DNA of 47,451 nucleotides from an uncultured Bacilli bacterium (GCA_947628435.1 CANQZW010000009.1:1-47451), one strand, 5' to 3'; positions 1-9,192 are shown, numbered from the stretch's first letter. The notes: generated by a model not told the origin, from the letters alone. Program-made: numbers and translations.

Positions 1-83
1 AATGTTTTGTACAACTACATTTTAACAAAGGTCTTCCTTTTTTCATACCTTTTCCCCAAACTATTTTACATAATCAACAATTA

Positions 84-109
84 GGAAAGTTTTACTTTCC
101 TTTTTTTTT
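84..109 (+). terminator. Intrinsic terminator of a gene left of the window
   Basis: GGAAAG and CTTTCC form a 6-bp stem with a five-base loop, followed by nine T. It would end a plus-strand transcript coming from beyond the left edge. I see no recognisable coding sequence in bases 1-83. Confidence 0.7.
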
Positions 110-111
110 AT

Positions 112-119
112 GATAAAAT
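112..119 (+). promoter_or_regulatory. Extended -10 element of def
   Basis: TGATAAAAT is a TGn-type extended -10 placed 22 bases before the def start codon. The -35 region is T-rich and poor, so the promoter rests on the -10 alone. Confidence 0.45.
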
Positions 120-141
120 ACTTTGTAATTGAGGTGTTATT

Positions 142-690
142 ATGTTTAAAAAACTAAAAATATTAAACGAAAAAGATAAAAGATTAAGAACCATTAGCAA
201 GGATGTAATTTTTCCTTTAACAGATGATGAAAAAAAAGTAATTAATAATGCTATGGAAAATCTAAAATATAGTCAAATAGAAAAGTATGCAAAAAAATAT
301 GATTTAAGAGCTGGTTGGGGATTATCTGCAATCCAAATTGGAATCGCTAAAAGATGGTTTGTTATAGTAGAAGAACAAGAAGATCATACATTTAAAAACT
401 ATTTTTTTGCAAACCCTAAAATAATAAGTAATAGCACTGAGAAGATATATGTTGAGCAAGGAGAAGGCTGTTTAAGCGTAAATCGTGAAGTTCCTGGAAT
501 AATTCCACGTTATGCTAGAATTACCGTAGAAGCATATGATATTGATGGAAATAAATTTAAAATAAGACTAAGAGAAGATTTATCAATTTGTGTTCAACAT
601 GAAATAGATCATTTAAATGGAATCTTATTTGTTGATAGAATCGATAAAAAAAAACCATACAAAGATAAAGAAAAATATAGAGCCATTTAA
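142..690 (+). CDS. def: Peptide deformylase
   Basis: Removes the formyl group from the N-terminal methionine of new proteins, using a bound metal ion in the cytosol. All three family motifs are present: motif 1 as GWGLSAIQIG (residues 58-67), motif 2 as EGCLSV with the metal-binding Cys, and motif 3 as QHEIDHLNG with the two His ligands and catalytic Glu. The length of 182 aa fits the longer Gram-positive type, and the insert between motifs 1 and 2 is also typical of that type. The ATG follows GAGGTG at good spacing. The gene stands alone, and its own terminator overlaps the stop codon. Certain identification. Confidence 0.97.
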   Translation: MFKKLKILNEKDKRLRTISKDVIFPLTDDEKKVINNAMENLKYSQIEKYAKKYDLRAGWGLSAIQIGIAKRWFVIVEEQEDHTFKNYFFANPKIISNSTEKIYVEQGEGCLSVNREVPGIIPRYARITVEAYDIDGNKFKIRLREDLSICVQHEIDHLNGILFVDRIDKKKPYKDKEKYRAI

Positions 691-707
691 TTAATGGCCC
701 TTTTTTT
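682..707 (+). terminator. Terminator of def
   Basis: GCCATT pairs with AATGGC around a five-base loop that contains the def stop codon, followed by CC and seven T. Confidence 0.8.
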
Positions 708-838
708 ATTTTAATTTTTATTACCAAAGTACTATTAATAGTATTTCAACGTTAAAAATTATTAGGAATTTTTCTTATGTTTTTATATTATTACATATCT
801 TAACCTCTTAAATATAATAATATTAAAATAAACAATAT

Positions 839-1216
839 TTATAATAAAAAACTAAAATAACTTATGTTTCTTAAAACCATGTATATAAAAAGTAATATTA
901 TTATAAATATAATAACTTTAAAAGATGGAAATAATAATTTGTTTTCTTTAACATAAATAAATGAAGCATATATAAAATATATTATAAAAACTATCAATAA
1001 TATAAACATTAAAGGATTATAATTAAATGCGTCAAAAAACTTAAATTTAAAAATTGATTTTATCATTCTAGTTCCACCACAACCCGCACAATATATATTA
1101 AAATATTTTTTATAAAAGCACTGATAGTGTGTAATATCTAATAATTTAATACATAATAATAAAACCAAAAACGAAAGTAAAGTAAAAATTACAACGTTAA
1201 GTATTCTTTTTTTCAT
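839..1216 (-). CDS. DUF2752 family membrane protein
   Basis: A 125-aa membrane protein of the DUF2752 family, whose function is not known. The family signature is visible: CAGCGGTR with Cys 43 and Cys 46, followed by a Phe/Asn-rich stretch ending in NYNPL. There are three hydrophobic segments: at the N-terminus (about 7-27), in the middle (about 68-87) and at the C-terminus (about 99-121). No Shine-Dalgarno sequence precedes the ATG; the bases just upstream form the hairpin that ends the neighbouring gene. The start is therefore less sure than the family call. It lies 32 bases downstream of the zinc-ribbon gene but is separated from it by a terminator. Confidence 0.8.
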   Translation of the reverse strand: MKKRILNVVIFTLLSFLVLLLCIKLLDITHYQCFYKKYFNIYCAGCGGTRMIKSIFKFKFFDAFNYNPLMFILLIVFIIYFIYASFIYVKENKLLFPSFKVIIFIIILLFIYMVLRNISYFSFLL

Positions 1217-1223
1217 ATAATCT

Positions 1224-1250
1224 AAAAAACTATGATTTAATCATAGTTTT
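1224..1250 (-). terminator. Terminator of the zinc-ribbon gene
   Basis: AAAACTATGA and TCATAGTTTT form a 10-bp stem with a five-base loop. On the minus strand it is followed by a run of T. It overlaps the stop codon of the gene at 1249-1647. Confidence 0.75.
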
Positions 1251-1647
1251 AGTAATAAACTCCTCTTGAGTTATTAACAGAATCAAAAGCTTCAGTAAAA
1301 GAGGCAAAAATTCCAAGTGCATATAATCCAATAAACGCTAATAATATTAATGCACTAATTATAATACCCGCAATTGAAAGTCCTTTGCCAGAACCTTCTA
1401 ATTTTTTTGAATTACATAATCCAATTATTGAAAAAATAAGTCCTAACAAAGACGTTGATCCACAACACAATAAAGATACTAATGCTAATACAAAACCAGC
1501 AATTGCAAATCCGTTGGACTTCTTTTCATTTGCTGTAATAAGTTTACTTTCTTGAACTTCCTTTACTTCAAAATTTTTTCCACATTTTTTACATACTTTA
1601 CTATTTTCTTCTAATTGAGTTCCACATTCTGAACAAAACTTAGGCAT
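1249..1647 (-). CDS. Zinc-ribbon membrane protein (DUF4190-like)
   Basis: A 132-aa protein with an N-terminal zinc ribbon (CSECG then CKKCG, four Cys) and two hydrophobic segments in the C-terminal half, separated by a short polar turn that holds SKKLEGSGKG. This layout is that of the widespread zinc-ribbon plus DUF4190 proteins, and their function is not known. The start used here is the ATG at 1647, which follows GGAAGTG at good spacing; an upstream ATG in the same frame lacks a binding site. No partner can be inferred from the position next to smc. Confidence 0.75.
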   Translation of the reverse strand: MPKFCSECGTQLEENSKVCKKCGKNFEVKEVQESKLITANEKKSNGFAIAGFVLALVSLLCCGSTSLLGLIFSIIGLCNSKKLEGSGKGLSIAGIIISALILLAFIGLYALGIFASFTEAFDSVNNSRGVYY

Positions 1648-1701
1648 ATATATCACTTCCTTACAATAAAAGTATAACAATTTAATTTTTCATAGTCAAT
1701 T

Positions 1702-4662
1702 TTATTCTTCTTTTTCTTCTTTTATATCTTCTAATTTTACACTAACAAGTTTAGAGACTCCTGATTCTTGCATCGTTACTCCATATAAAACATCGGCATA
1801 TTCCATGGTTTTTTTCTTATGGGTAATAACGATAAATTGGGTTTTATTCTTAAATTCACTTAAAAACCTACCAAAATTATCTACGTTTACCTCATCCAAA
1901 GCCGCCTCTACCTCATCTAATATGCAAAAAGGAACGGGTCTTGTTTGTAATATAGCAAACAAAAGAGATATCGCAGTTAGCGTTTTTTCACCACCAGATA
2001 AAAGGGATATATGTTGAAGTGTTTTACCAGGTGGTAAAGCTTTTATTTCAATACCAGTTGTTAAAATATTTGATGGATCAGTAAGTTTTAACTCTGCATC
2101 CCCGCCATCAAACAATCTTTTAAACACTTCTTTAAATTTTACTTTAACAATCTCAAAAGTTTCAATAAACTTTTCTTTCATTATTCCGTCTAATTCTTTT
2201 ATTATTTCTAGTATTGTGTTTTCTGCTTTAGTTAAATCTTCTTTTTGAGATAACAAGAATTCATGTCTTTGACAAATTCTATCATATTCTTCTATTGCAC
2301 CTATATTAACATCGCCTAATTTTTTTATTTCTAATTTACACTTATCAACTATTTTTCTTGCTTCTTGTTTATCCATTTCAAGAAAATAATTAGTTTTAGC
2401 TTTTTCATAGGTCATTGAATAATCTTCTGTTAAAGTATTAAGTAAATTATCTAATTGTACATCTGCACGATTTACTTTAATTTCTAAATCTTTTAAAGAT
2501 TGAGTTTTTTGATAAAATTCTTGATTATTTATTTTATACTCTTTTTCAATGGTTGAAATTGATTGTTTATAATCATCTATTTGATTTTTAACATCATCTA
2601 TTTTTGAGATAATTAGTTTTTTTTCTTTTTCCTTTTCATAGTAATCTTGTACTATTTTTTCTTCTTCTTTACTTAATGTTCCATTAATTAAATCATCTAT
2701 ATTATTTACTTCTTCTTTTAATTTTTCTTTTTCTTCTTCATATGATTTTTGTCTTTCTACCTCATATCTTAAAGATACTTCTAAGTTAGTTTTTTCAGAT
2801 AAAAATTCATTTTTTTCTTCTAATATAGTTTTATATTTATTATCTACCTGATTAATTTCCTCTTCTAGAATTTCCCTTTTTAGTTGTAAATCATTAAGAA
2901 GTTTTTTATTATCATCTAATTCATGTTTTTGAGTTATGATATTAGGCTGATTTTTAACAATACCACCAGTTAGTGATCCTCCAACATGTAAAAGTTCACC
3001 TTGTAACGTTACTATTTTATACTTATAATTTATTTCTTTTGCTATTACAGTTGCAGCATCTAAATCATTTACAACTATTGTAGTTCCTAACTGATTTTTA
3101 ATAATGTTATTATACGTTGATTCATATTTAACTAGGTCTGATGCTATACCTATAAAATCTTTTTGTTGTCTTAATATTTTATAAGTTGTATTATCAACTT
3201 CTTTTGGTTTTATTATACTAAGTGGAAAAAAAGTTGCTCTACCATATTTATTAATTTTTAAATATTCAATGGCTTTTTTTGCAGAAAATTCATCTTCTGT
3301 TACTATATAATTTGAAGCTGATGACAAAGCTATTGAAATTGCCATAGAATACTGTTTTTGAGTTTCGATTAAATTACCTATAACACCTTTAATTCCAGAA
3401 AGTTTTGGATTATCTAAAATCATTTTCACAGCATATGGTAATCCTGCGTTATTATCAATAAGGTTTGTTAACATGTCTATTTTATATTTTGTTTCATTTT
3501 CTAATCTATTTTGATTAGTTAACTTAAACTCATTATCATCATGTATCTTTTTAATTTTTAAAAACTCTTCTTCTTTAGAATTTAATTTTAAAGTGCATGA
3601 ACTTATTTTTTTATTTAATATATCAATAGTATTTTTAACTGAAAAAATTTCGTTTTCTTTTTTTAAAATAGATTCTTTTATGTTAACTATGTTGTCATGA
3701 ACTTTTGCATCATTAACATTGTATTTTTGTCTTTCAATTATTAAATTCTTTTTTCCTAGTAAGCTTTGCGATTCCTCAGTTATTTTTGTTAAACTACTTT
3801 GTAATTTATATAACTCTTCTTCCTTTTTTGTTTGTTCTAATTTCAATTGTTCTATTTCAGATGAATCTACGTTACCTTGCTTTTCTAATTTTATTATTTC
3901 ATTATTTAACTTTGTAATTAATTGTTTATTATTTTGATACTCATAATTTATACTATCGACTTCACTAACTATTAAAGAAACTTCTATCTCATCTAATTTC
4001 TTTTTATTTTCCAAATACTTTTTAGCGTTAATACTTTGTTGTTTTAAAGGTTCTAAATTAGTATTAAGCTCCAAAATAATATCGTTAATACGATTCATAT
4101 TATCATGAGTTCTATCTAATTTTCTTAGTGCTTCTTCTTTTCTTTTTTTATACTTTAGAGTACCTGCTGCTGCTTCAAAAATAATTCTTCGCTCTTCCGG
4201 TTTATTTGATAAAATAGCCCCAATATCCCCTTGTGAAATAATGTTAAACGATTCTTTTGAAACACCCGTATCAACAAATAAATCTTGTATATCCTTAAGT
4301 CTTACTTTTTCATTATTCAAATAATATTCATTTTCACCATTTTTATATATGCATCTTTTAACGCTTACCTCAGTATAATCAGTTGGCAAATATTTATCTA
4401 TATTATCAAAAACTAAGGTAACACTTGCACTTGAAGATGATTTTCTTGATTTACTTCCAGAAAATATTACATCACTCATAGCACCTTCTCCACGAAGTTG
4501 CTTAACAGATTGTTCACCTAAAACCCAACGTACCGCATCAACTATGTTACTTTTACCACTACCATTAGGACCAACAACTCCAGATATTCCAGGGGTTAAA
4601 TCTATCTTAGTTTTTTCTGCAAAAGACTTAAATCCTACGGTTCTTATTTCTTTTAAATACAT
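1702..4662 (-). CDS. smc: Chromosome partition protein SMC
   Basis: ATPase of the condensin that organises and segregates the chromosome, normally with ScpA and ScpB. Walker A is GPNGSGKS at residues 31-38. The hinge domain lies at about 405-560, starting near GLPYAVKMIL. The signature LSGGEK is near 889 and Walker B ILDEVEAALDE is near 915. Long coiled coils rich in Glu and Lys flank the hinge. At 986 aa it is roughly 200 residues shorter than the usual bacterial SMC; the shortening falls in the coiled-coil arms, since head and hinge motifs are complete. The ATG follows GGAAGTGG, and the gene starts 11 bases after rnc, an arrangement also known from other Firmicutes. Confidence 0.96.
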   Translation of the reverse strand: MYLKEIRTVGFKSFAEKTKIDLTPGISGVVGPNGSGKSNIVDAVRWVLGEQSVKQLRGEGAMSDVIFSGSKSRKSSSSASVTLVFDNIDKYLPTDYTEVSVKRCIYKNGENEYYLNNEKVRLKDIQDLFVDTGVSKESFNIISQGDIGAILSNKPEERRIIFEAAAGTLKYKKRKEEALRKLDRTHDNMNRINDIILELNTNLEPLKQQSINAKKYLENKKKLDEIEVSLIVSEVDSINYEYQNNKQLITKLNNEIIKLEKQGNVDSSEIEQLKLEQTKKEEELYKLQSSLTKITEESQSLLGKKNLIIERQKYNVNDAKVHDNIVNIKESILKKENEIFSVKNTIDILNKKISSCTLKLNSKEEEFLKIKKIHDDNEFKLTNQNRLENETKYKIDMLTNLIDNNAGLPYAVKMILDNPKLSGIKGVIGNLIETQKQYSMAISIALSSASNYIVTEDEFSAKKAIEYLKINKYGRATFFPLSIIKPKEVDNTTYKILRQQKDFIGIASDLVKYESTYNNIIKNQLGTTIVVNDLDAATVIAKEINYKYKIVTLQGELLHVGGSLTGGIVKNQPNIITQKHELDDNKKLLNDLQLKREILEEEINQVDNKYKTILEEKNEFLSEKTNLEVSLRYEVERQKSYEEEKEKLKEEVNNIDDLINGTLSKEEEKIVQDYYEKEKEKKLIISKIDDVKNQIDDYKQSISTIEKEYKINNQEFYQKTQSLKDLEIKVNRADVQLDNLLNTLTEDYSMTYEKAKTNYFLEMDKQEARKIVDKCKLEIKKLGDVNIGAIEEYDRICQRHEFLLSQKEDLTKAENTILEIIKELDGIMKEKFIETFEIVKVKFKEVFKRLFDGGDAELKLTDPSNILTTGIEIKALPPGKTLQHISLLSGGEKTLTAISLLFAILQTRPVPFCILDEVEAALDEVNVDNFGRFLSEFKNKTQFIVITHKKKTMEYADVLYGVTMQESGVSKLVSVKLEDIKEEKEE

Positions 4663-4673
4663 AAATCCACTTC

Positions 4674-5342
4674 CTAACTAATTTTAGCCTGTTTATCAAG
4701 AGCATTATGAGCAGCTTTTTGTTCTGCCTCTTTTTTAGATTTAGCAGTTCCGGTTCCTAAAACAATGTTATCTACTATAACATTTACCGTAAATGTTCTA
4801 TCGTGTGATGGGCCTTGTTCTTTTATAACTTCATAATTAACAGATTTTTTTGTAGTTTGCACCATTTCTTGAAGTTCTGATTTATAGTCCATAAAAAATT
4901 TCTCTGGTTTTTCTTTTATAAACGGAATAACAATTTCATAAACTATTTGTCTTGCCTTTTTATAGCCTTGATCTAGGTATACCGCACCTAAAAAAGATTC
5001 AAACATATCTGCAAGTGTTGCTTTTCTATATCTACCGCCTGATGCTTCTTCTCCCTTTCCTACTTTAACATACAAAGGGAAATCAAGTAATAAAGCATAC
5101 TCATATAAAGCATTTTCACACACATACATTGATCTTATTTTAGTCATTTTGCCTTCTTCATAATTTGTTTCATTATAAAGATAATCACTCATTATTAAAT
5201 CAAGTACTTTATCTCCTAAAAACTCTAATCTTTGATAATCTTCCTTTAAATTATGCTCATTACAATATGATGAATGTGAAAAGGCTGTATCATAAATATG
5301 CATATTATTAGTTTTAATGTTAAACCTCTTAAGTAATTCCAT
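4674..5342 (-). CDS. rnc: Ribonuclease III
   Basis: Cuts double-stranded RNA, including ribosomal RNA precursors. The catalytic domain carries the signature RLEFLGDKVLDL (residues 38-49) and a second acidic motif around residues 109-116 (ADMFESFLGA). A double-stranded RNA binding domain occupies about 152-218 and ends in KKEAEQKAAHNAL. The length of 222 aa is normal. The ATG at 5342 is chosen because the in-frame GTG three codons earlier lies inside the ribosome binding site GGGTGAT. It forms a unit with smc. A TGTTATAAT extended -10 ends about 16 bases before the ATG, so the leader would be very short. Confidence 0.95.
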   Translation of the reverse strand: MELLKRFNIKTNNMHIYDTAFSHSSYCNEHNLKEDYQRLEFLGDKVLDLIMSDYLYNETNYEEGKMTKIRSMYVCENALYEYALLLDFPLYVKVGKGEEASGGRYRKATLADMFESFLGAVYLDQGYKKARQIVYEIVIPFIKEKPEKFFMDYKSELQEMVQTTKKSVNYEVIKEQGPSHDRTFTVNVIVDNIVLGTGTAKSKKEAEQKAAHNALDKQAKIS

Positions 5343-5358
5343 ATCTATCACCCATTAA

Positions 5359-5367
5359 ATTATAACA
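5359..5367 (-). promoter_or_regulatory. Extended -10 element of rnc-smc
   Basis: On the minus strand TGTTATAAT is a perfect -10 with TGn extension. The predicted transcript would begin almost at the ribosome binding site. No good -35 is seen. Confidence 0.5.
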
Positions 5368-5395
5368 AAAAAACTAGATTTAATCTATAATAAAT

Positions 5396-5419
5396 AAAAA
5401 AGACTTTATAAAGTCCTTT
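5396..5419 (-). terminator. Terminator of dnaE
   Basis: The self-complementary GACTTTATAAAGTC is followed on the minus strand by six T. It begins just after the dnaE stop codon. Confidence 0.75.
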
Positions 5420-8290
5420 TTAGTTGCAGCCCTGTAAACTATTTAATACTATTTGTAACTTAGAAAATCTTTTTTCTACTTTACCGTATACTTTATATAC
5501 GCCAGGAATTTTAATATTAAAATATTTGTTATAAACATTAGGAAACATAATAACTTCAATATTTGCATATGAATCGCTTGCGTTTATAAACATCATTTTC
5601 TCATTATTTTTAGTATTTATTTCTTTTTTTCTTTCAAAATATAAAACAATAGATATGTTTTTATCAAAATAATCATTAATTTTATTTAAAGTAACACTAT
5701 CTTCTAATATATATTTATTAGTTGGATGATTACTAATATAAAAACCATAAATACTTTCTTCTTGTTTTGTTAACTCAAAAGTAGAATATTCATCATATTT
5801 TTTTAATTCTGGTTTAACAACTAAATCATCATCTAAATCAGAACATAACTCAGCATAATTTATTGCCTCATCTAAATTTTCTATTAAGGTTCTTCTATTA
5901 ATTTTAAAACAATCTAATGCCCCTGATAAAATTATGTTTTTTAAAATATCTTTTCCTAACTTATACTGTCTTTTTACAAAATCTAAATATGAATTAAATT
6001 CTCCATTTTCTTTTCTATCAAGAACAATTTGTCTTGCAATTAAAGTACCAATACCCCTAATTATTGATAATGGATATATAAGTTTACCATCTTTTATTTC
6101 ATATTTTTCACCCGATAGATTTATAGTTAAAGCAGATATTTCAACGCCTAATTTTTTACATTCATTTATAAGAGTTTTTGTTTTACTTAAAATACCAATG
6201 TTATTATTTAATATTTCACATTCAAAATAAACAGGATAATGCACTTTTAAATATGCTATTTTATATCCTAAAATTGCATAAGAAACAGAATGTGCTTTAT
6301 TAAAACCATAATTTGCAAATCTTAAAATTAGATCATACACTTGTTGTGCTACATTTTTATCATAACCCTTATTAATGCTATCACTTATAAATTTCTGTTT
6401 ATATTTTAATAAAATATCTTGCTTTTTCTTACTCATTGCCCTTCTTAATTCATCTGCAAGAGCATATGAAAAACCAGCCATTTTACGTGCTATTTGCATT
6501 ATTTGTTCTTGATATATTATTATTCCATAAGTTGAACTTAAAATAGGCTTTAAATCATCATGAACGTAAGTAATTTTTTCTTTACCATGCATTCTTTTAA
6601 CGTATGAATCTATATTCTGCATTGGTCCTGGTCTAAAAAGTGCTACCGCCGCAATTAAATCATCTATTTTTTCAGGCTTTAAGTCCAAAATAAATTTTCT
6701 CATACCCGCCGATTCAAATTGGAATATACCATCTAAAGAACCTTCTTTAAACAAATCAAACGTTTTTTTGTCATCAAGAGGTATATCACTAAATTTAAGA
6801 TTTTTAACTGAATTTAATATGTTATCTACAACACTTAAGTTTTTAAGCCCTAAAAAATCCATTTTTAAAAGTCCAAGTTCTTCTATATAGTTCATAGTAT
6901 AACCACATAAATAAGAGCCGTCTTGGTTAACCGATAAAGGAACATAATTTCTTAAACTTTTACTAGATATAATAATTCCAGCAGCATGAATGGAAAGATG
7001 TCTTTTTAATCCTTCTAGATGCATTGAAATATCATATACTTTTCTTAAACTTTCATCATCGTTTAATATTCTTTTAACATTAATATTATTAAGTTGACTC
7101 TTTAAATCCTTCTTCTCATCAAAATTACTAAGTAAATTATCAACTTTAAAATTACTAATATCAAATATTCTTGCAACATCCCTTACTACTTGCTTTGAAA
7201 GTAAACAAGAAAAAGTTATTATTCCTGATACTTTATCTTTTCCATATTTTTCTACGACATAATTTATAACATCATCTCTTTTAAAAGCATCAAAATCAAC
7301 GTCTATATCAGGCATAGTAACCCTTTGTGGGTTTAAAAACCTCTCGAATAATAAATCATACTTAATTGGATCAATATCAGTAATACCCAAACAATAAGAA
7401 ACTAAAGATGAAGCACTAGACCCCCTAGTATTTACCATTATCCCATTTTTTTTGGCATATTTAACATAGTCCCATACAACTAAAAAATAATTACAAAATC
7501 CCATTTTTATTATTACGTCAAGTTCGTATTTTAATCTTTGTACATATTCTTTAGATACGTTATTATTTAATCTTTTTTTAAGACCTGTTATACATAAATT
7601 AGTTAAATATTTTTCTTCATCAAACAAAGGATCATCATTATATACTGGTAACAAATCATTTCGCTTTGGGATATTTACATTACATAATTCACTTAAATAT
7701 GTACTTGTTTTGTTATCTTCAATATCAAGTTTAACATCAAGCGTTACATCATCTTTACCTTCGTATTCATCTTCTTTTATCTTATATAAATATTTTAAAT
7801 ACTTTTCATCTTCTTTATTTAAAGTTAAAGTCTTTTTTATAAAAACTTTATTACCCTTTATTAAATCTTTTTCCAAAGAAGAAGAGTAACCAATAAAAAC
7901 ATCAGAAGAATATAATTCTAACTTTTCTTTTTTATCTTTATACTTAAAAGGTAAAACAATAACTAAATCAGATAAATATTTAGTTAATATATTAAAATCA
8001 AGTTTTTTTTCACTAATAAAAGTACTTATGTTACATAAATTTTGATAACCCTGATAATTTTTTGCATATAATAAAATTGTGTAATCTAATTTAACTTCCA
8101 AACCAATAATTGGTTTAATACCATTTTTTTTACATTTATCATAAAACTCCATTGCACCAAATAAATTATCATCACATATTGCTGCAGCTTTTATTTTATA
8201 ATCAGAAAGTTTAGCTATTAAATCATCTATTTTTATTAAACTTGTAAGAAGCGAATAATCTGTTTTTATCCATAGTGGTACGTAATTCAT
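5420..8290 (-). CDS. dnaE: DNA polymerase III subunit alpha, DnaE type
   Basis: Replicative DNA polymerase of the C family. Order of domains in 956 aa: PHP-like domain (about 1-200), polymerase core with the catalytic aspartates in PDIDVDFD (about 325-332) preceded by GSSASSLVSYCLGI, thumb and fingers, the helix-hairpin-helix region with GALDCF, and a C-terminal OB fold. It is about 150 aa shorter than B. subtilis DnaE. The PHP metal-binding histidines are missing: the usual HLxxH near the start is PLWIK here. The ATG at 8290 is preferred over a GTG three codons earlier that abuts the binding site AAAGGAAA. The gene stands alone with its own terminator. The partner replicase PolC is not in the window. 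Confidence 0.95.
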   Translation of the reverse strand: MNYVPLWIKTDYSLLTSLIKIDDLIAKLSDYKIKAAAICDDNLFGAMEFYDKCKKNGIKPIIGLEVKLDYTILLYAKNYQGYQNLCNISTFISEKKLDFNILTKYLSDLVIVLPFKYKDKKEKLELYSSDVFIGYSSSLEKDLIKGNKVFIKKTLTLNKEDEKYLKYLYKIKEDEYEGKDDVTLDVKLDIEDNKTSTYLSELCNVNIPKRNDLLPVYNDDPLFDEEKYLTNLCITGLKKRLNNNVSKEYVQRLKYELDVIIKMGFCNYFLVVWDYVKYAKKNGIMVNTRGSSASSLVSYCLGITDIDPIKYDLLFERFLNPQRVTMPDIDVDFDAFKRDDVINYVVEKYGKDKVSGIITFSCLLSKQVVRDVARIFDISNFKVDNLLSNFDEKKDLKSQLNNINVKRILNDDESLRKVYDISMHLEGLKRHLSIHAAGIIISSKSLRNYVPLSVNQDGSYLCGYTMNYIEELGLLKMDFLGLKNLSVVDNILNSVKNLKFSDIPLDDKKTFDLFKEGSLDGIFQFESAGMRKFILDLKPEKIDDLIAAVALFRPGPMQNIDSYVKRMHGKEKITYVHDDLKPILSSTYGIIIYQEQIMQIARKMAGFSYALADELRRAMSKKKQDILLKYKQKFISDSINKGYDKNVAQQVYDLILRFANYGFNKAHSVSYAILGYKIAYLKVHYPVYFECEILNNNIGILSKTKTLINECKKLGVEISALTINLSGEKYEIKDGKLIYPLSIIRGIGTLIARQIVLDRKENGEFNSYLDFVKRQYKLGKDILKNIILSGALDCFKINRRTLIENLDEAINYAELCSDLDDDLVVKPELKKYDEYSTFELTKQEESIYGFYISNHPTNKYILEDSVTLNKINDYFDKNISIVLYFERKKEINTKNNEKMMFINASDSYANIEVIMFPNVYNKYFNIKIPGVYKVYGKVEKRFSKLQIVLNSLQGCN

Positions 8291-8351
8291 AGCTATCACT
8301 TTCCTTTCTAATAATATTTTACTACAAATAAAGTTTTTTTCATATTTTAAT

Positions 8352-8380
8352 TTGACTATTTACTAATTATATGGTAAAGT
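8352..8380 (+). promoter_or_regulatory. Promoter of rpmB
   Basis: TTGACT, 17 bases, then TAAAGT, with TGG just before the -10 (TGn extension). The -10 ends 35 bases before the start codon. Confidence 0.65.
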
Positions 8381-8415
8381 TATTAGGCAAACACGTATTT
8401 AAGGAGGAATTAAAT

Positions 8416-8583
8416 ATGGCTAAGAAAGTATCAACTAGAAAAGGATTACACGGAAATAATCGTTCACATGCTTTAAACGCAACTAAAAAAGTACAAAAAG
8501 TAAATATGCAAAAAGTATTGGTTGACGGAAAAACCGTTATAATGAGTGCTAGAGAAGCTAAAAAGCAAAAGAAAGCAGCATAA
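8416..8583 (+). CDS. rpmB: Ribosomal protein bL28
   Basis: A structural protein of the large ribosomal subunit. The family is recognised from GNNRSHALNATKK followed by VNMQKVLVDGK and SAREAKKQKK. It has 55 residues, a little short for the family (about 60), because the loop between the two halves and the C-terminus are trimmed. The zinc-binding Cys residues seen in some L28 versions are absent. The ATG at 8416 follows AAGGAGG at ideal spacing; a reading frame extends further upstream, but that part is leader. A promoter and a terminator closely flank it, so it is transcribed alone. Confidence 0.93.
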   Translation: MAKKVSTRKGLHGNNRSHALNATKKVQKVNMQKVLVDGKTVIMSAREAKKQKKAA

Positions 8584-8587
8584 TAAA

Positions 8588-8622
8588 AACACTTAAAAAA
8601 ATAATTTTAAGTGTTTTTTTTA
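8588..8622 (+). terminator. Terminator of rpmB
   Basis: AACACTTAAAA pairs with TTTTAAGTGTT around a six-base loop, followed by T. It also sits at the 3' end of the convergent pilin-like gene and may serve both strands. Confidence 0.85.
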
Positions 8623-9108
8623 TTTACAACTACCATTTAATCCATAAAAATAACCATCAAAATAGTAACCATCATCTGTAACATCATATCCTTTTTGTTC
8701 ATCTGATGAGTAATTCTTATTCTTACAAACAACTTGGCTTTTTCCACTAGTTAATAAATCATTTTCTCCAGTTTCTGGATTAGTTGCATCAGCTTCTAAA
8801 TATTCTTTTATGTCATCAATGGTAACATATTTTTGGCTATTATCAGTAGAACATATCTTGAAATGACCTTCTTCTTTACATAGTCCTATACACTCCACTA
8901 TTTCACCAGTTTCGTTTCTACATTGATTTGTTGCTGCTATATAAGCTTCTGCCGCATCAACAATTTCTTTTGCAGCGATATACTTAGCTTTAGCCCTAGA
9001 ATTTTTTATGCTCTTTAATACATTTGTTGTTGCAATAACAAGTATTATTCCTAGTATTACTATTACTGCAAGTAATTCAATTAAAGTAAAACCATTTTTT
9101 TTCTTCAT
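8620..9108 (-). CDS. Type IV pilin-like protein
   Basis: A 162-aa protein with a class III prepilin signal: a short basic leader MKKKNG, then FTLIELLAVIVILGIILVI, with Glu at position 5 of the mature protein. A prepilin peptidase would be expected to cleave after Gly 6 and methylate the new Phe. The rest is a soluble head with six cysteines (for example CIGLCK and CSTDN), perhaps disulfide-bonded, and ends in FYGLNGSCK. No comG, pil or peptidase genes are nearby, so it is an orphan pilin or a ComGC-like pseudopilin. The ATG at 9108 follows AGGTGAT; the upstream in-frame ATG lacks a binding site and would bury the signal. Confidence 0.85.
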   Translation of the reverse strand: MKKKNGFTLIELLAVIVILGIILVIATTNVLKSIKNSRAKAKYIAAKEIVDAAEAYIAATNQCRNETGEIVECIGLCKEEGHFKICSTDNSQKYVTIDDIKEYLEADATNPETGENDLLTSGKSQVVCKNKNYSSDEQKGYDVTDDGYYFDGYFYGLNGSCK

Positions 9109-9168
9109 ACTATCACCTATCACCATAATATCATTATGATGATTTTTAGTCAATTTTATACTTAATAA

Positions 9169-9192
9169 AAAAAAGAAACTTTTACGTTTCTT
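9169..9192 (-). terminator. Terminator on the minus strand
   Basis: AAAGAAAC pairs with GTTTCTTT around a six-base loop; on the minus strand it is followed by a long T run. It lies 130 bases past the stop of the repeat protein gene and would end that transcript. Confidence 0.65.
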
